NCBI GenBank assembly: GCA_050084985.1
Contig: JBITNC010000001.1
Location: 101,804,001 to 101,868,000, forward strand
Direction: 5' to 3'
DNA from: Nageia nagi
Taxonomy: Eukaryota > Pinophyta
DNA: 64,000 nucleotides
Shown: one piece after another, positions 1 through 12,290 of the stretch
How the letters are laid out: every line of letters starts with the position of its first letter
Position numbering within the stretch: the stretch's first letter is position 1
Program-made: the position numbers and the translations under genes
Notes under the pieces: generated by a model
Databases searched by the model: none
Told to the model about the DNA's origin: nothing
The model's input: only the letters and a program-made list of their open reading frames with translations

Positions 1-106
1 TCATATATTAATTGGATAAAGCATTAGAAGAGATAATTTGAACTCATTTGAATTGGAGAGAGAAGCATGAGAGAGAAAGGAGGTTTCCAATGGTCAAGTA
101 AGTGTC

Positions 107-480
107 TGTTATGCTTTGTTGTTATGTTTTTCTTGGGATTTATAATGTAGGAATTTTCTATTTATTTGTATTATGTATCAGTTGGACAAGTATTTGTCAT
201 GCCTTGTTGTTATGTTTTGCTTGGGATTTATAAAGCACATGTTCTTGCTTTATTTATTTTGCATATTAGTAGTTTGGATAAAACACCAAAAGAGAAAGCA
301 ATGGAAGAGATGACATAGTTATTCTTATGCTTTGTTGTTATTCTTTCCTTGGAATTTATTTGTATTATATATTTTTGGTCAAGCATTTTTTGTTTATTTA
401 TATTATGTTTCAATTACTCAAATGTGTGTCTAGTATGCTTCCTTGTTATGCTTTATTGTGATGTTATGTGTATCAGTAGA
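107..480. repeat. Diverged tandem repeat, about four units
   Basis: The phrase ATGCTTTGTTGTTATG followed by a TTGGGATTTATAA-like tail recurs in degenerate form near 111, 199, 327 and 448, so the unit is roughly 90-125 bp. No coding potential is visible. It abuts the PPR-derived locus on its right. Confidence 0.5.
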
Positions 481-819
481 CCAATCATAATTCAACTTTC
501 CCAACATCCTCAAGGAATGCACCAAACTAGATAAATAGTAGGAAAATAGATGCATTGAAATGGCTTGTGAATCTATTAACATTATTTCAACAAATGCAAC
601 AAACAATAATATTAGTGAAACTAGATTAATCCAACTTTGCCAACATCCTTAAAGCATCCAACACACCAAAATTTTTGCAATAAGGTTTATACATATATCA
701 AAGACGCTTTAAAATTGAATTTTTGTCAAATATTTTGGTCGTACATAAAACTAGTAGACATGTATGCAAATTATGTAAGCATATATAAAGTATATAGGAA
801 GTATTTTTCAAGATGCATG

Positions 820-1326
820 TGAGAGAATTGAACTATAACAAGAACAATCATAAACTACCAAGATCACATGAAAGTTCTCAATTCACATCTAACAATTTCA
901 CAAATAAGACAATCTCACAAAGTAACTCAATATGTAAAGTGGTTCCTCTAACTAGGAGTACATCCACTAACTAGATCTTTACTTCAATCACAAATACAAC
1001 TCTCTTACAATTCTTTTAATCTCAACTCCTACACTTCTATCCTATAGCATAACTTTACTCCACAATTGGTGTATGATCACAAAGAAGGAGCCTTCTATTT
1101 ATAGACCAAAATCCCTCTTTGGATCACCCTTTTATCCAATGTACAAAAGCATGACATGCACATCCTTTTAGCCAAGGGACATGCTCATGACATGGAGTGT
1201 AGGACAAGTTACATTATCATATTCACTTAAATACTTTAAGGTATCAAATGATACCCTTAAGTATTAATGAACTTACATAGAAGATTTAATACAAACCTTT
1301 ATAATAATGCATTATACATTTCAACA
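820..1326 (-). mobile_element. Solo LTR, same family as the copia element at 39387-46097
   Basis: On the minus strand this matches the LTRs at 39387 and 45600 over essentially the full ~500 bp: TGTTG start, the TGTCCTACACTCCATG-like segment, the TATAAATAGAAGG promoter (reversed near 1100) and the GGAGTACATCC-like segment. No internal region accompanies it. The flanks are gcatg on the left and acatg on the right, a 5-bp target duplication with one change. It sits in the PPR pseudogene, so it was inserted after or during that locus's decay. Confidence 0.85.
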
Positions 1327-1483
1327 ACATGATGTAAAGACATGATCATATACTATAATGATCTTAAGATATACATATAATGCAAACACATTTCCAGCCA
1401 ATGCAATGAATCTATGTTGTTTCACTAAATGTAACAAACAATAACAATAATAGCATTAAATGTGCACCACCTCCCCACTTTGT

Positions 1484-1992
1484 TGAAGGAGATGAAGTAA
1501 TTCTTTATCTCATCTAAGATTACCTTGTATGGAATCTTCCACTATTCTTAAGAACACATAAATCATTCACACAAGAGAACACAAAAATATATAATGGTTC
1601 CTCCAACTAAGGGAGTACATCCACTTGAACCATCTCTAATTTCTATTATCTCAAGAACTCTAACTCTCTCTACAACTAAAAGCATTTTAAGCTTCCTACA
1701 AGATCAAGTTGTCCTCATACTACAAGCATAAGAGTGCTTTCTACAAGTGTGTATTACAACAAGCCCATGCCCTCTTTTTATAGGTGAGAACCTCACCTTA
1801 ACTCACCTTTTAACAAAAGGTTTACATGGGGTTACCATGGACAAATGTCATGCTTGGGTGAAGTTAAAGTCTTCCACTACTTTATCACTTTTAGTTAATT
1901 AGTGATAAAATAGGGAATTACATAAAATGATTATTAATACTTAGATACCATCTAAATATAACTTACACAATAATACATTATATATTCTAACA
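1484..1992 (-). mobile_element. Second solo LTR, related but distinct family
   Basis: On the minus strand the block starts TGTTAGAATATATAATG and ends CTTCATCTCCTTCA. It contains GGTTCCTCCAACTAAGGGAG (plus strand), similar to the first LTR, but the remainder differs. The flanks tttgt (left) and tatgt (right) are a near 5-bp duplication. PPR sequence resumes directly on the right side. The exact left boundary is uncertain by a few bases. Confidence 0.65.
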
Positions 1993-2260
1993 TATGTAAC
2001 CTTTTCCAATATTCTTCAACCATGTGCCACCATGTTAGCTCTAGAATAAGGTATGGACATCCTTCAAAAAGTAGTTGAAAATGATTTTCACTGAATGTTG
2101 TGCTTGTGAGCACCCTCATAGGCATGTATGCAAAACGTGGAAGATTATATAAGGCCTCAAGATTATTAACAAGATGCATAATGCAATCACAATTCAATGG
2201 AATGCAATGATTTTATGATATATAATTAATGGCTATAGAAAATATTCCTTTCAACTATTT

Positions 2261-5200
2261 AATCTAATGAACATAATTTAGATATTGATATAAGTGGTGC
2301 ACCTTAACTTTAAGCATCCAAGTGGAGTGCCACATGGATGAAAAAATCATTAAAAATTAATTGTACATCAACATGCCAACATGGATGATGGCAATTTTGT
2401 TTCAACCTAGTCACACCTCTTTTACCACGTGTATATATCAGATTGGTCAGGTGTGTCACTATTCATTATTTCTAGTGCATTGACCTGTCATCAATCGGGC
2501 CCACCTCTATTGGTGCACATAGCAAACCTAGCAACAAGGTGCATTGATAGGTGTTCTTCGACCTACATATTTCCACCATCGACTAGCAAGTGATTCCATT
2601 GAATGCACACCGCCCCACCACTCCAATATGTATTCTCCCTCTTACTACATATCCTTCCACATTTGCTCATCATGCATGGCACGTATGGTCGAGGTAGTAG
2701 GAATGTTATTAGTTTCTATTAGTTTTCATACCAATCATTTCATCCTCTAAATGTTCCTATGTTTTATGGAGTCTTTATTTTCTTTGGCATCCATACATGT
2801 TTCATTTTCTGTCTATGGTTCATTATTCATCATGAATTAAGAAAATTATGTAATTACCTTATTTTTTTATAGTTCCCCTTATACATAGGTGTGGTGTGAA
2901 ATTTTATATTTTTTGCCTAAGTGTAGAAAAAATAATAAATAAATAAATAAATAAAAATAGTAAAGGGGTAATAAAGATCATGTGTTAGGAGCCCCATTAA
3001 TTGTTAACGAAGAAATATAACAATTTTCCTATATAATAAAGCATAGGGGGTCATTTATGTTATGTTGGGATTACTATTTATTTCTATTTGGTATGTTTGA
3101 TTGAAAGGTTGAAACCCTACTCTCTTGTGGACAAAAACCCTATGAGAGATTTGACTCTTATGGATGGAAACCTGCAAGAGCCAACCTTGAGGATGAAAAC
3201 CCTCTTAGTCGATGAGGACTTAGGATGAAAACTCTTTGTCTTCTTAAGGTAAATCCATTTTAAGGTTTACATTGGTACATCACTTTCATATTGAGGAGCT
3301 TTTAGTGTTGATTCAGCTAACTAAGGTATTTTATCAGTATTAGCATTATCAAAGATACTTTTGTGGGCATCATTGACTAGATTTGAAGGTATTAATGTGA
3401 TCAGTAGATGGATGCTCATTTTGAGGGAAATTCGACAAGTTTTAGAAGTAATAGAGAGCATCCTTAGTTAGGCATACTCATTGAGAGGCTTTCTAATCCA
3501 TTACAATAAAAAAATATAGTTTGGGGTTGGACATGGGCCTATTGTAGAGAAAATTCTACAGATTTCCACTAGATGTCCCACCATTGTGGATATAATTGAG
3601 GTTTATTTGATTTGTGCACTATCAGGCAACATTGATATTAAGGATTATCAATTATTAATCATCATAACAATCATCCATGCTTAGATGTCCCAATATAGAG
3701 AGACTTTTTGCCTCTATTAAGATACATAAATTAGAGTTTGCAATTTATATGAAAAATTGATAAGGTTGGAGGCAAGACATCCCATCACTCTTGGGCATAT
3801 TAATTAGTAATTGCAATCAGCTAGGATGATTTATCATATTTTACTAGATGTCCCTTATTAGCAGGGTTATTTTGGAGATTTCACAATTGTTAGAAGATAG
3901 AATAGATCGCTTTAGGTGTGACATCCCTTTTTAGCAGTGTTATTTGTAATATTTACCTTGTTTGGCATCACTTATTAGAGGATCAACTTGTAAATCAAGT
4001 TCCATTAGAATTTATCTTCTAAATTTTATCAAAATTTATGTATCTATTATGATGAATTACCATTATTCATTTTACACTTTTTGATCTCTTGTAACACATT
4101 ATGAGTTATCAATATTTACAATAAATATACAATATTTATGGATTTCTCTTTCTGGGTATTGCCAAATTGGGATGTTCTAGTATTAGGCATTGTTAATTGA
4201 TGTGATTCAATGTTTATGGGTTATGATTTATGTGATTTTGATGTAAGAAACTTGGAATAGTATTGGATTTTGGATAAACTATTAGCTAAGGTTAGATAAA
4301 TCTAGAAAAGTGATATTTCAAGTGGTATCAAATAATGATCTTGCCATCCTATGGGAGAAAAAGTGAAATTTTTTAGTGATTCAATGATAGTTGTGGAAGA
4401 TTTATTAGATCTAGGATTGATCTAATAGATCTTGGGCATTGCATCATTGATGCATCTTGATTGACACTTGATATTTGGCATTCTTGAGATATATTTTTCA
4501 CATACTCTTATACGTTTAGCATTTTGGGAGACTTGATACCATATGTTGAGCATATTTGGTTATTCCCTTTATTTATTGATGTTATTAAAAATCTAGATAT
4601 CTTATATAGGAGATAAAACTTGATTGTGTGCATCCCAATTTAGCAATCATTTTATTCTTCCTTAAGGCAATGCATGAAATAAGTATAGATAGTATTGAAC
4701 ATTGGCAGTTCTCATTAAAATCAATGAGAGCAAAATTAGTAATCCAAGGTAGCCTAAGGCATTGTTATTGATAGATCAGAATTTTACTTAGCAATTTGTA
4801 GAGCTAGTGAGAAGCATTGTATCATAGAATAATATGTAGTGATTGAGTATTGGCAGAATTGTAACAAATAGCATTATATTTGTAGCATTTAGAATATATT
4901 TCAAATAAGTTCAAGGCTATTATAGAATCTTCCATTCAATGCTTTGTAACCCATATATTTGATCATTATGAAGTCTAGTCCATCAGATTTTCCATTGATA
5001 TAAGGATTGCTTTATTTTGTAAAATAGTTGCAACAATGTACATTGATGTATATGGTGATAACAAAGATTAAAATTTACCATAGTTTTGACTGTTCTTGCA
5101 ATAGGAAGTTAATAAATATTTGGGGACTATTTTGGGTTTTGTAGTGTTGGCAGCCTCGTGTATTATTTTTACAGTGATTGGATTGGTAAAAATTATAATT

Positions 5201-5266
5201 TTTAAGGATTTTTTACTTGGTTAAAAGTTCAGCAGTGTTAGAGTTTGTAGAGGTTAACAATAGAAT
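2261..5266. other. No gene recognised; possible decayed LTR leader
   Basis: This AT-rich stretch lacks recognisable coding sequence. It holds a short (AAAT)n run near 2929-2955, a degenerate repeat of GGATGAAAACC-type phrases at 3100-3240, and repeated TAGATGTCCC/GACATCCC phrases at 3560-3940. A TGGTATCA near 4322 resembles the start of an initiator-Met primer binding site, so 3060-4320 might be an old LTR. I found no partner LTR, so this is only a suggestion. Confidence 0.3.
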
Positions 5267-5389
5267 CACTACTACATTTTAGCGATTTTGCATCATAACA
5301 TACGTCATATAATTGCATTTGATTCCATGATGCAAGATGCATCATTGTTTAGCATGTATGTATCAATCTATGCTAAACCAATTTATTTA

Positions 5390-5484
5390 ATGTATTGGTT
5401 AACATATGGATTGACATATTGGTTGATGTATGGATTGATGTATTGATTAACATATTGGTTGATGTATGGATTTATGTATTGATT
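5390..5484. repeat. Subterminal repeats of the CACTA-like element
   Basis: Alternating TATTGGTTAACATATGG and TTGATGTATGGATT phrases repeat about every 15-30 bp. Related GATTGATGCATGG and CAATTGATACATC phrases occur near the right end (about 6380-6445). Repeats near both ends are typical transposase-binding arrays of CACTA elements. Confidence 0.6.
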
Positions 5485-5792
5485 GCATCAAATAATGCAT
5501 CAAGTCAAAAAAAGAATAGAAAAAAAAGGAGTGGATCATGCACACATATCATGGCATGATTCTCTATCTATCATTGATGCATTCCCTTGATCGATGATCA
5601 ATTTTTAATAGTGGGTATGATGCCATTTATGAGTGAATGAAGGATCTTTCCCTCTATAAGGGCATTATTGGTGACGTAGGTTTGCAAGAGCCAAAGACAA
5701 GTTGAAGAACATAAATAGTAGTGTGTATATGTATTTTTTAGTAAGCAAAATGTGCATTGCATGCTTCAACCACCCATCTCAATAGTATGTGA

Positions 5793-5851
5793 GATGCCCA
5801 TGAAATTTGGTGGATGCCCACAAAGTTTGGTGGATGCTTGTGAAGTTTTGG
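5793..5851. repeat. 20-bp tandem repeat, three units
   Basis: Three consecutive units of GATGCCCATGAAATTTGGTG type at 5793, 5813 and 5833, each with a few changes, lie just upstream of the PPR fragment inside the CACTA-like element. Confidence 0.75.
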
Positions 5852-5852
5852 A

Positions 5853-6200
5853 TTGTATGATCGAATGACAAATCTTCTCATAGAATATGATAATTTCAGG
5901 TTACCAAAAACATGGCTTTCCTTGACATGCATTGAAACTATTTCACCAAATGTAATAACACCAACAATAGTACAACCAAATGAATTCACATTTTCTAGCA
6001 TCCTTAAAGCATGCACCAAACTGAGATATTTGCAAAAGAGTTTTTACATACATCAAAGACTCTTTAAATCGGATTTTTTTTTGATGTTGTGGTTGTGAGT
6101 TCCTTGGTATACATATATACAAAATATGGAGGTGTAGAAAAGATACATGAATTATTTGACAAGATGCATGATGCAAACAAGAAATCTTCCCATGGAATAT
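5853..6200 (+). pseudogene. Captured PPR gene fragment
   Basis: The frame beginning MYDRMTNLLIEYDNF runs into NEFTFSSILKACTKLRYLQK, followed by an IH..L.KS-F segment, then a stop, and after it a FDKMHDAN-like stretch in broken frames. FTFSSILKAC...L..G..IH is the standard PPR repeat junction of the plant PLS type. It lies wholly inside the CACTA-like inverted repeats, which suggests capture by the transposon. It resembles the PPR pieces at 480-819 and 56660-56800. Function is lost. Confidence 0.72.
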
Positions 6201-6572
6201 TATATCTAGATCAATTAACCTTTCCCCTACATCCTGTTATTTTGATGCTATAAATAATGCTTTATACATCTTGTATAATGTCACTTATTTGATCGTTCAA
6301 ACATCAATATACAATGCAATGAATGATGTTACAATTGATGAAACAAATGACATTTTATTTTATAATACTGTTAGCATCAATTGATACATCTGATTTATAC
6401 AATTTAAAAAAATAAATAAATAATACTATGGATTGATGCATGGTATGATGTAAAATTGGTTAAGTGTAGTAGTGAGTGTATTTATAATGTTGTTGTGGTG
6501 AGTACTTTGAGTTGATGGTAGTAAGCATTTTGATCTAAATTTTCAACTGAGTTCTCTTATTCAAAATAAAAA

Positions 6573-7260
6573 ATGGTAAACAATGGGTCACATCCTAGAA
6601 AATATGGAGAAAAGATAATGCTTGACAAACTTGAGAAGATTGATAAGGCCCAAGATAATATGAGTGAGCTTTTGAAGAGGATGCTCCAACTCCAAATAGA
6701 ATCAGCTTACAATAAAACTCCTTCAAGGGTTGCATCACCAATGGGAAGTACCTTTATGCCTTGCCAACCAACCCCATTACTCAAACCTTCCAAGCCATCA
6801 ACAAGAGGTTAATTTAGGTACTTTTTCTATTTCTTAACAAACAACATTGTTTGAAGAATACCAAGGAACACTAGAGGTTTTAGGAAGTAAGTTTCTTTTT
6901 ACAAGTTTTTAGAGTACTAGGGCAAGAAGCCCAATCACAACTCTCCTCTTAGACATGAGCAAAGGTCTCCTCCTATAGATAAGCATAAGAGGGAATTTAG
7001 GAAAAATCATATTATTGTCCACAACAAAGTAGTGTCATTTGAAGAATTATAGGGTTCAAAACTATCACCAAAGAGCAAAAATTAGTTAAGAAAAAAGCAA
7101 TTATGCTTTAGATGTCAAGAGGCTTGGACACCTAAACATGTGTGTGAAGATACTCAATCAGATTTGGAAAATGATCATATTAGAGTTACAATGATGAAAG
7201 TTGATGGTAATTATTTGTTAGAGTCATTTCTTTTAGTGTTTATTTCAAATAAAATAAAAA
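6573..7260 (+). pseudogene. Ty3/gypsy gag fragment with zinc knuckle
   Basis: An open start (MVNNGSHPRKYGEKIM..., ~80 residues) shows a coiled-coil-like DKLEKIDKAQDNMSELLKRM stretch, then a proline/serine-rich linker and a stop at about 6812. Past further stops comes LCFRCQEAWTPKHVCE (about 7100-7150), a zinc-knuckle variant of the CFRCGE.WSPGH.C type typical of plant gypsy gag. Protease, RT and integrase are not found downstream, so this is an isolated gag remnant. Confidence 0.65.
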
Positions 7261-7819
7261 TCCTCCAAAGCATAACACTATTAGAAAAATAGTCAAGGAT
7301 TTAAAAACAAAAATTGTAAACAAATTCATAGAAAGGATTATAGAAATAGAAGGGCTTGTTACCACCCATTTTTTGATCAATAATTTTTTCATCTTTTTTT
7401 TCGATTTAGGTATTTAAGAAAAGTTTTATTGTTTGGTTTAATAAACAAAAAACTCATAAAAATTGAATAATCAAAAATTTAAAAATAACAATTTTTCAAG
7501 ATCTCATCTTTTCATCACAAAAAGAGTTTGGACTGTTGGGTAGTATCTTTCACCATAGAGGCAAGCGCATATTCTGAACATTGACATCTAAATCAAATTC
7601 TATGAAACTATTAAATACCATCCTATAATTTTGATCATGAGTGGAACTCGGTCCTACTTAACTGTTGAATTACGAGAATCGAAATCTCTTTTTTGAAGCC
7701 AAGTGTTCATTCTAAACACTGAAAAATGGAATTCAGTTCTCATCATGAACTAAAAGCCAAAAAGTTCTTCATTTTCAAAACTAGAGTAAAAAATGATGAA
7801 TTTTAACTGTAATATTATT

Positions 7820-8965
7820 TCCTTTGGTCGCATTGAGTTAATAATCAACTTGAGTGTGAATAAGCGCTTTTTTTTGGTTGCATCATCTTGATTTTCAAAC
7901 TAGCATGACTTAACCATTTTCTTTGGTCACATTGACATATACCTCAACCTTGCAATGACTAAGGACTTTCTATGTGGTTGCAATATCTTACCTTCCAACT
8001 AGGTATGATAAGGGGATTTTTCTTTGGTTGCATCTACTTGTTAACCTACCCAAAGTGACTAACACAAGCCCTAATCGCATCGACTTCAACTTCTACTCAT
8101 GCCGCCTAAAGTTGCCTATTGATTTTCTCCCCACCGTCAGATCTATAGCTACAATGTTTAGATTTTTGCCACATTTCCCTTGGCACCTTTTGCACCCATA
8201 TATACCCCAACCTACCTATCATTTTCAGCATAGCACTTTTGGATCATCCCTTGTTTGAGTGTGTCTACTTCCAAGTCGGAGCAACTAGGAAATAACTAAT
8301 GGGCATGTTGAGTTAAGTGTGAAGAGAGAGCGACTAAGGCTTGGTTAGTAGTTGTGTCAAGTTGAGATGAAAGTCGAAGTGACTTAATGCTACCTTGTCC
8401 TTACTAGTTTCTTATATCGATCGAAGACCTTTCTAAGCCAGGTCCATGTGGCTTAGATTGATTGAGACCCTCTTTTCCTTTATCGCATCAAATTTTAAGC
8501 TTGATTTGAAAGCAACTAAGTTGAAATCCCTTGTTGTATTATTTGTAAGCTCTAAATGAATGCAACTAAGCCCAAACCTTTCTATCACATTAACATGAAC
8601 TTGACCTTGAAGCGACATAGTTAAGGACTACTTATCACATGGACTTAATGCTTAAGTCAAAGTAACTAAGTAAAACATTCAATTATCACATTATGTTGGA
8701 AACTTGTTCAGAGCGACTAAGACATCCCATCATCGCATCATTTTGAGTCTCAATGAAAAATGATTAAGTTTTTTTCATATTTCACATCTTATTACATGTT
8801 AACTCAAAGCAACCAATGCATTAAGTTGTTGCATATTTTATCCTTCAACTCGAAGCAACAAAAACATTACATTATCGCATCCTATTGAACTCATTCTCCA
8901 AGTGAATTGGTCAATTTTTGCTAGTCGCAACCACTTAGACTATGAACTCAATGCGACTAAAGAAA
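7820..8965. repeat. Degenerate ~49-bp tandem array with TCGCATC...GCGACTAAG units
   Basis: From 7820 to about 8115 six units of roughly 49 bp begin TTTGGTYGCAT and end near CAAAGTGACTAA. From 8450 to 8965 looser units keep the same TCGCAT or TCACAT start and GCGACTAAG or GCAACTAAG end. Spacing drifts between about 45 and 75 bp. The stretch 8116-8450 is more eroded. No protein repeat results. It may be the leader of an old retroelement, since a decayed ORF starts about 95 bp after it. Confidence 0.55.
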
Positions 8966-9058
8966 AATGAATAATTTTGAGAAAATGAAATTTTTCTAAA
9001 ATTATGTTTTTCATCTTGTCTTGAAATGATGGCTAATTAAATTTTTTCATTTTATAGG

Positions 9059-11285
9059 ATGATCAAGTCAAATAAAGACATGGGTGGTTATTCCCATTTT
9101 ACCAAGAGCAATTTTGTTGAATTGAAGAAAGATGGAAAAACCAAACAAAGGGCCCGTTATTATGATAGACTCAAGGATATTAGAGACCCTAAATGGAACC
9201 ATATTGATTCGATATTTATGATCAAGGAGGTCGATGGAATACTAGAAGAAGTTAAAGAAAAAGATATTCTTAATTCTTCAAGACTCTTCACAGCTGTAGT
9301 GATTCCTTTTTTAGTAAACTTTCCAGAGTTGGTACTTGAAGTTGCATAACATACAGACTTTGCAAGTCGGGTTATCAAAGATGTAAAAGGAAATATAATT
9401 GCAGATTTAACTAAGTAAGGCATAGATAAATCTACGAGTTGGTCAAACAAAGGTATCATCTTCATCTAAAAAGATGCAAACCATAAGTACGAAGAATATA
9501 ACAACAAATATAGACCTAGCGATTTTATTCGAGATTTGATGAAACTAAAAAATCATGGTTTGGCTCATCAGGCTATTATGAAAGCACAAAGATGTCTATT
9601 TCATGATACTACAAACAAAGCCATCAATTTTTTATGTAGAATTTTGGGAAAGTACACTTATATTAGATTCAAAAAAAACTTGTTTGGCTTCCTCTATAAG
9701 GTGAACAAAGGAGAAAGTATCTAATGGAGCTAGGTTATCAGTGATAAGATGATAAATCAATTGAAGGAAGTAAAAAAAATAAGGAGTTTCTTTTATATGT
9801 CCTATTTGGTTTTCCTGTTGTTGAAAGGAAAAAATTGACCTTGAGCTCATGGTATCAAAAATGTCATCTTTAACAAAAAGGCTAAAATTTACATGGCCTA
9901 TCCAAAATTTCATAAGGTCAAAGAATGGACCTACATTCAAATGAGGATTGATGAATGGGAATATGCAATCATCAAAGAATTAAAAAGGGCTCAGCATGTT
10001 CCTAGTATTTCCATTGAGGTAGTTGATTTTTTGAAGAGGTTTGTTGATTTTTACCTCGAATAATTTGATAATTCTTATACGAGGGTTTTTGGTGCAAATG
10101 TATCACCGCTCAAATTACTGTGTTATCTTAGAAATAGGATGGTTTTCCTTGAATTTGTGAGACAAGCTTTCTATTTACATGAAAAGTTTTCTAAGGAGAA
10201 GAAAGAGGTACCCATCACGATGCATATTACTCTTTCTTGATATTGTTGTAATAATTGGTTGGAAGTAGAAACAATCAAGTGTGAGATTGAAGGTTACAAT
10301 TTTGAAAGCCACATATTGAAGATGCATTATGATCCAATTGGTGTAGTTGACAGATTTTGCCAAAAATTTCACACAAATTATAAACATCACTCTCTCGGCA
10401 ATCTTGAAATATATAGAAATGTTTATTCAGAGTTACAAATGCAAAGAATCTTTGAACAACTAGCACATGATGAGAAAGAAAGAAAGGATTATACAAAGAT
10501 AAAAGTTGTAGAATTGAGCAAGATTTCACTAGAGATCCTAGTTTCAATCAATTTGGCTCAATGCAAGAATTCGATGTATTGAAGAACATTAATGCATCTT
10601 TTTCAAACATTTTGACACCTAGATTCATAGATTCATAAGTTGTTGAACACCCCAAATCCCACTTTGAAAGTGGATAACGTAGTCATGATGTCAATCCAAG
10701 TAGAGATCCTTCTTCTAGCAGTAGCTCTTTAGAGAGCTCTAATGATTCTGACAGCGATGACTAGTCAAAATATGTAGGTAGTAATAATAGGTCAAGAAGT
10801 CATAATGAGAGTGAAGAAGAATCTGATGAAGATGAGGGGAGGTACGAATAACAAACTAAAGAAATTTTTGAAGAGTATCAAGACACTGGCCCGACTACAG
10901 ACACTCATACTGAAGGAGAAGAAGACTTCATAAATAATACAGACTCTGAAAAAGAGGGTCAAATCAAATAAGATGTCTTTATCCCTACAAGGGTTTTTTT
11001 TGGCATGGATTTGATTACTACTTATTCTTCTTCCACCTCGGAAGAGTCATAGCAAGAGGATGTAGCTTTGGACGTCCCCATGCAACAAGCTATGAAGGGC
11101 TCTACATAAACTACAAAACACCCAACCATGAGGTCAGAGGAAAAGAAAGGCTTTACTCCTCACAAAAGTTTTGGCTTACAAAAATCTTCATTTAAGCAGT
11201 CGTATAGAGTAATCAGAGGGGATGGAGATAGAAATGATGATGATGAAAATGAAAAAAGGAGAAAAAAGAAAATAAGATGAACACA
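9059..11285 (+). pseudogene. Decayed long ORF of unknown family, acidic/serine-rich C-terminus
   Basis: The first 96 codons are open (starts MIKSNKDMGGYSHFTKSNF). Allowing about ten stops and a few frameshifts, one coding direction continues for some 700 codons. Recognisable stretches are charged and helical, for example RDLMKLKNHGLAHQAI near 9530 and LEVETIKCEIEGYNFESHIL near 10257. Residues from about 10700 onward form a Ser/Asp/Glu tail (SSSSSLESSNDSDSDD, then ESEEESDEDEG), ending in a Lys/Arg run. I do not recognise the family. The position downstream of a gag remnant and a tandem array suggests a retroelement accessory or gag-like ORF, but a decayed host gene is possible. Confidence 0.5.
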
Positions 11286-12290
11286 ATAAACAGATTATCA
11301 CAATTGATAATACCACCACCCTTGATCAACTCAGCTCAGAGAACCTCCTAAGCTATAGGAAATGGTGGCTATAAGGTAAATTGTGGGTGGATCATTAACA
11401 ATGGAGTGAAGTTCTTGCTCTAAGTAACATAAAAGGGGTCAAATTCCAAACAACACAAGTCTTATATGCAAATCATAAACTATTGCACATCAAATCTCAC
11501 TCAATGATCACTTTAGATAGTATTTAACAAATTCTTTCATCCACTTCAACACAAGGTTTATGAAATGTACTAAGTAAGCTTGATCAATACAATATAGGAA
11601 TATAATTCAATCAAGGATTCAATAATGCATTCAACAAATGTTCATGATTCCATTAATGAGAGCATTCACCATTCAATTGCTTGAGATAATACCACATTCA
11701 CAAATGGAGCAACTTGTTTATTTGGAAGTAAAATTTAAGTCTCTCATAAGTTTAAAATGTTTAATCCCCTATAAAATAAGCCCAAATGGGATATAAATAG
11801 TTTTTGTAGCAACCCCATGCATTACCCTAACCCTAATGCAAATTATGAGAAAAATAAAAGTGGTCCAATGAAAATTCACCACATGGCATTATAAGATTTA
11901 TTCTAGCACTTATGGGAGCAAATCCTCATCCGTCACAAGGCTTAACCAAATTTAAAAAGTATTTGAAATCCACATTTAAAATAAATTGCAATAATATAAT
12001 TAAATTAAATTATTGCAACTGCAACAAGAAGTTGGTATGCTCCTCTAATACTCAAGGATTCGTCCATCTTCCTTACTTCTGCAACACTTGATATTGAAAC
12101 ACTCCTACTAGCAATTGGCGAGGATATTCTAAAAGCCTACATTTATTACTAGAACATATTGGGACCTTGTGATGCAATGCCTAAGCTATGTGAGACCTAG
12201 GCTAACCAACTTCAGGATGTGTGCCCTCTTGAAATTGCATGTTTGGCCACCACAAACTGGACGTGGGGGTTCTGGAGCACTTCCAAGCCT
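11286..12290. other. No gene recognised
   Basis: AT-rich sequence without convincing coding signal or repeats. A short CCCTAACCCTAA at about 11824 resembles telomere repeat, but two units occur by chance. Confidence 0.5.

Larger units (their letters stand above)
480..2260 (+). pseudogene. PPR (pentatricopeptide repeat) pseudogene, split by two solo LTRs
   Basis: PPR proteins are organellar RNA-binding proteins built of ~35-residue helical repeats. Three pieces remain: about 480-819, 1327-1483 and 1993-2260. The first reads KLVDMYANYVSIYKVYRKYF, which fits the PPR pattern LVDMYAKCGSI...VFDKM. The last reads FSNILQPCATMLALE-GMDI-QKVVENDF, the usual FSSVLPACA...LEQG.EIH..V...GF motif. Stops and frameshifts are frequent. 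The two intervening blocks are solo LTRs, and removing them brings the PPR pieces back into order. It is a dead remnant; the parent gene cannot be named. Confidence 0.72.
5267..6474. mobile_element. CACTA-like DNA transposon, non-autonomous, carrying a PPR fragment
   Basis: The ends are inverted repeats of 31 bp (5267-5297 and 6444-6474), both starting CACTACTACA and matching at 26 of 31 positions, ending in CATCATA. CACTAC termini are the hallmark of plant CACTA/En-Spm elements, whose transposase makes 3-bp duplications; here the flanks are aat and agt, one mismatch. Inside are subterminal GATGTATGG/GATTGATG repeats, as expected for transposase binding sites, and a PPR gene fragment at 5853-6200. 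No transposase is present, so any mobility would have depended on an element elsewhere. Confidence 0.75.

Noticed and set aside
2401-2520. Promoter motifs (CACGTG-like and TTGACC-like words)
   Set aside because: Isolated short words without a TATA box, start site or reading frame nearby.
11823-11838. Telomere-like CCCTAACCCTAA
   Set aside because: Only two units; expected by chance in AT-rich DNA.
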